8,167 nt of DNA from NCBI GenBank assembly GCA_023441125.1, contig JAEZQV010000330.1:1-8167 (forward strand), read 5' to 3'. The stretch comes from Bacillota bacterium (lineage in GTDB: Bacteria > Bacillota_C > Negativicutes > Sporomusales > Sporomusaceae). Positions 6,314-8,167 of this stretch are shown here, piece by piece (the first letter of the stretch is position 1; each line of letters starts with the position of its first letter). The position numbers were made by a program, and so were the translations under genes. Under the pieces are notes generated by a model that worked only from the letters and a program-made list of their open reading frames with translations, made no database searches and was not told where the DNA came from.

Positions 6314-6334
6314 CCCTAAAAACAGGGATTTTTT
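6314..6334 (+). terminator. Weak candidate terminator after the ATPase gene
   Basis: CCCT (6314-6317) and AGGG (6324-6327) flank a 6-nt loop and are followed by six T (6329-6334). The 4-bp stem is short for a strong terminator, so some read-through into the next unit is possible. Confidence 0.4.
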
Positions 6335-6344
6335 ACAAGATAGC

Positions 6345-6373
6345 TTGCACAGTTGACCAGGATACGTTATAAT
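6345..6373 (+). promoter_or_regulatory. Promoter-like sequence upstream of a short noncoding unit
   Basis: A perfect TATAAT (6368-6373) with TTGCAC (6345-6350, 3/6) at exactly 17 nt. Predicted start is near 6380, right where the predicted folded RNA begins. TTGACC at 6353-6358 is a better -35 by sequence but only 9 nt from the -10. Confidence 0.55.
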
Positions 6374-6378
6374 TTTAA

Positions 6379-6493
6379 CAAACGCCGGCCTGAAGGCTGG
6401 TACAGTAACCGTTTGAACTCGTACGACATTTGCATAATACAGACATATCCACGAAGGGTAACAGGATTAAAATCCTGCCTTCGTGGATTTTTT
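6379..6493 (+). ncRNA. Candidate structured small RNA or cis-regulatory leader
   Basis: About 115 nt from the predicted transcription start to a strong terminator, with no ATG between 6380 and the terminator. The 5' part folds well: CAAACG (6379-6384) pairs with CGTTTG (6410-6415), enclosing CCGGCC-TGAA-GGCTGG (6385-6400, one G-U pair) stacked directly on it, with a 9-nt bulge TACAGTAAC on the 3' side. A mostly unpaired linker (6416-6446) leads to the terminator stem. It does not match any riboswitch consensus I can recall. It lies 120 nt before the methyltransferase gene, for which it may be a leader, or it is a free small RNA from an independent unit. Confidence 0.45.
6447..6493 (+). terminator. 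Strong intrinsic terminator in the ATPase-methyltransferase gap
   Basis: ATCCACGAAGG (6447-6457) pairs with CCTTCGTGGAT (6478-6488) and CAGGAT (6462-6467) with ATCCTG (6472-6477): 17 pairs, a 4-nt bulge GTAA on one side, a TAAA loop, then a T run (6488-6493). It would end the candidate RNA and any read-through from the ATPase gene. No upstream sequence that clearly competes with its left arm was found. Confidence 0.92.
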
Positions 6494-6613
6494 GTTGGTT
6501 AAGGGGGCAGATACCATAAGCAGAAAATAGCAATTGTGATGCACTTCTTTGAAGCGAGCCTGGTAACTTGGCTGGTATTACATTGATTCTTATTGATTTG
6601 GGGGCGGTAATGT

Positions 6614-7360
6614 ATGCTGGAAGAGCGTATTGAGATTTATTGGGATGGACGGGCCGACAGCTATAGTGAGCACGTACAGCGGGAAATGGCCTGCCATAAA
6701 AAGCAGGCGTGGGAATCATTACTGCGTAAATATGCCGGTGACAGGGAAAATCTCCAGGTACTGGACGTGGGCACCGGTCCGGGCTTTTTCGCCATTTTGC
6801 TGTCCGGAATGAATTATTCGGTGACTGCCATGGACAAGTGTGAGGAAATGTTAAAAAAGGCCAGGCAAAATGCCAATGCCGCCGGCAAGACCATTCGCTT
6901 TCTGAAGGCGGACGCTCATGCCGTGGATTTGCCTGATGAGAGTCTGGACTTGATTGTTTCCCGCAATGTGACCTGGCTTTTACCCAATCCATTGGAGGTA
7001 TATCAGGAATGGCACCGGCTGTTAAAGCCGGCCGGCAAAGTGCTGATTTTCGATGCTAACTGGCACTTGCCCTTAAGTGACCCGGAACTCCAGGCTGAAC
7101 ATGATAAATATCTGCGTTTGGCAATGGAAAAAGGGTATAGGCACAATATTTCCCCGGAACAGCAAAAAGAAAATGAGGCTATTGCCCGTAAATTACCCTT
7201 AACTTACGAGAAGCGGCCTCTATGGGATGAGCTTGCTTTTCGCCACGCCGGCTTTCAGAAGATAGAAATTCAGGAAAATATCAGCCCGCTGGTGCATGAT
7301 GAACTGGAGCAGCTATTATATACGCCGATCCCCATGTTTGCCATTTGCGCCGCTAAATAA
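6614..7360 (+). CDS. Class I SAM-dependent methyltransferase
   Basis: A 248-residue Rossmann-fold methyltransferase of the UbiE/Methyltransf_11 type. SAM-binding motif I is VLDVGTGPGF (49-58), with the ribose-binding acid at Asp74 (AMDKCEEML). KADAHAVDLP (98-107) and the DLIVSRN strand follow, then the LLKPAGKVLIFD block (136-147). The N-terminal IYWDGRADSYSEH segment is of the kind that closes over the active site. Residues after about 150 are the variable substrate part, so the substrate cannot be named. The start ATG 6614 follows a G-rich site (6600-6607). A permease gene begins 44 nt after the stop, so the product may act on a small molecule or ligand handled by that transporter (inference). 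No strong promoter was found in 6494-6613, which leaves either the 6345 promoter with read-through or an atypical one. Two ATTGATT copies 10 nt apart (6582, 6592) lie just upstream. Confidence 0.85.
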   Translation: MLEERIEIYWDGRADSYSEHVQREMACHKKQAWESLLRKYAGDRENLQVLDVGTGPGFFAILLSGMNYSVTAMDKCEEMLKKARQNANAAGKTIRFLKADAHAVDLPDESLDLIVSRNVTWLLPNPLEVYQEWHRLLKPAGKVLIFDANWHLPLSDPELQAEHDKYLRLAMEKGYRHNISPEQQKENEAIARKLPLTYEKRPLWDELAFRHAGFQKIEIQENISPLVHDELEQLLYTPIPMFAICAAK

Positions 7361-7404
7361 CCTGCTGTCGTCCGCTGGCAGGCAGCAAGGAAGGGGACGG
7401 GCTT

Positions 7405-8167
7405 GTGCCGGTAAAATTTTTTATCCAGCGCGGTATTTCATTTATCATTTTATTGTTTGGCATTTCCCTGGTGGCCTTTGGTCTGATGATGCTGGTACCG
7501 GGAGACACGCCGGAAATGGTGCTGGCATCCATCGGCGTCGAAGCGCCGCCGGAAGCGGTGGAAGCGCTCAGGCTGCAGCTGCAGCTCCATGAACCGGCTT
7601 ATAGCCAGTATGGCCGCTGGTTAGCCCGGGTCGTTCAACTCGATCTGGGCATATCCTACCGGACCGGTTTGCCGGTGGTATATGAACTTAGCCACAGAGT
7701 GGCGGCTACGGCAGAGCTGACATTGGCTTCCCTGGGCTTTGCGCTCTTATTTGCTGTGCCGCTGGGCATTCTTACGGCTCTGTATCCCCGCTCCTGGCTT
7801 GATTTTGCCGGGAGAATGGCCGTTCTGACAGGCTCATCCATTCCCAATTTCTGGCTGGGTCTGATTCTTGCCTACCTATTTGGTGTAAGGCTGCAATGGC
7901 TGCCGATTGCCGGAGCCGGTGGCCTGGAAGGTCTTGTTTTGCCTGCCGCTACGCTGGGTTTTGGGATGGCCGCCGCTTATACCCGGCTGTTGCGCGGCTG
8001 CATGCTGGATGCCTTAGCGCAGGGCTTTATCCGGGTAGCCCGGGCCAAGGGCCTGAAGGAACGGTGGCTGATCGGCCGCCACGCCCTCCGCCATGCCTTG
8101 CTGCCGGTACTGACCTGGTTTGGCATCAGTGTCGGCCACCTGTTAGGCGGCAGTGTCGTTGTGGAAA
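7405..8167 (+). CDS. ABC transporter permease, NikB/DppB/OppB type, 3'-truncated by the window edge
   Basis: The first 254 residues of an inner-membrane permease of the dipeptide/oligopeptide/nickel family (binding-protein-dependent component, usually about 310 residues, so roughly 55 are missing). The N-terminus is typical: FFIQRGISFIILLFGISLVAF as first membrane helix, then MLVPGDTP and an LGLD-like segment QLDLGISYRTGLPV. Membrane helices lie near 103-125, 138-160 and 178-195. The EAA-type loop that contacts the ATPase is LDALAQGFIRVARAKGL (201-217) with HALRHALLPVL after it. The start is GTG 7405; AAGGGG at 7391-7396 is the ribosome site, and a TTG at 7404 in another frame stops at once. 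The 44-nt gap to the methyltransferase suggests one operon. Whether it carries nickel, a metal-ligand complex or peptides cannot be decided from the permease alone; the binding protein and ATPases lie outside. Confidence 0.9.
   Translation, partial: MPVKFFIQRGISFIILLFGISLVAFGLMMLVPGDTPEMVLASIGVEAPPEAVEALRLQLQLHEPAYSQYGRWLARVVQLDLGISYRTGLPVVYELSHRVAATAELTLASLGFALLFAVPLGILTALYPRSWLDFAGRMAVLTGSSIPNFWLGLILAYLFGVRLQWLPIAGAGGLEGLVLPAATLGFGMAAAYTRLLRGCMLDALAQGFIRVARAKGLKERWLIGRHALRHALLPVLTWFGISVGHLLGGSVVVE

Noticed and set aside
6385..6425. tRNA-like look of GTTTGAACTC after a GC-rich hairpin
   Set aside because: The bases around the supposed T loop do not form a 5-bp stem, and no acceptor or anticodon stem can be drawn.
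6582..6598. ATTGATT-N3-ATTGATT upstream of the methyltransferase as a possible Fur-type box
   Set aside because: It is a direct AT-rich repeat without the inverted symmetry of a Fur site; too little to call a regulator.
6375..6992. 205-codon open frame on the minus strand, antisense to the methyltransferase start
   Set aside because: It overlaps the candidate RNA and a well-supported methyltransferase, has no ribosome site or recognisable motif, and its composition reads like a shadow of the plus-strand gene.
7391..7401. AAGGGGACGGG matching part of the transposase repeat (1109-1119)
   Set aside because: It forms the permease ribosome site and lacks the rest of the repeat; most likely chance similarity of G-rich sequence.

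Overview
The window reads as chromosomal DNA of a diderm Firmicute, most likely Negativicutes (Sporomusaceae-like). This is an inference. The genes have strong Shine-Dalgarno sites and low-GC-Gram-positive style promoters and intrinsic terminators. One small gene (2163-2657) looks like a signal-peptide-bearing outer-membrane beta-barrel, which a monoderm would not have. Most genes are moderately GC-rich. The exception is an AT-rich transposase gene near the left end.

Layout, left to right. (1) The 3' part of a membrane-anchored metallophosphoesterase gene (1-1055) enters from outside the window. (2) A mobile unit (about 1101-2004) carries a REP-associated/IS200-like Y1 transposase. A 19-nt inverted repeat (17/19 match) brackets the gene, with G-rich tandem repeats outside the left arm and their inverted C-rich relatives outside the right arm. 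(3) A small putative outer-membrane protein gene and a convergent mutT gene (minus strand, 2791-3183) share one terminator, probably bidirectional. (4) A cadmium/zinc/lead resistance operon follows: an ArsR/SmtB-family sensor of CadC/CzrA type (3497-3868), 5 nt, then a P1B-2-type exporting ATPase with two HMA domains (3874-6300). It has a near-consensus promoter (3428-3456) and an imperfect operator-like repeat over the start of transcription. (5) A class I SAM-dependent methyltransferase (6614-7360) is followed after 44 nt by the start of a NikB/DppB/OppB-type ABC permease (7405 to the end), probably one transcription unit running out of the window.

The two gaps flanking the metal operon each hold a promoter-like sequence followed about 100 nt later by a convincing intrinsic terminator, with no credible ORF between: 3282-3426 upstream and 6345-6493 downstream. 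They do not resemble each other or any riboswitch I can name. They are the best candidates here for undescribed elements, either small RNAs or cis-regulatory leaders. The downstream one has a defined predicted fold and sits in front of the methyltransferase-transporter genes.

The metal-sensing logic is conventional: the sensor represses its own operon until Cd/Pb/Zn binds, and the ATPase pumps the metal out of the cytoplasm. All functional statements come from reading motifs by eye; no searches or folding programs were run.
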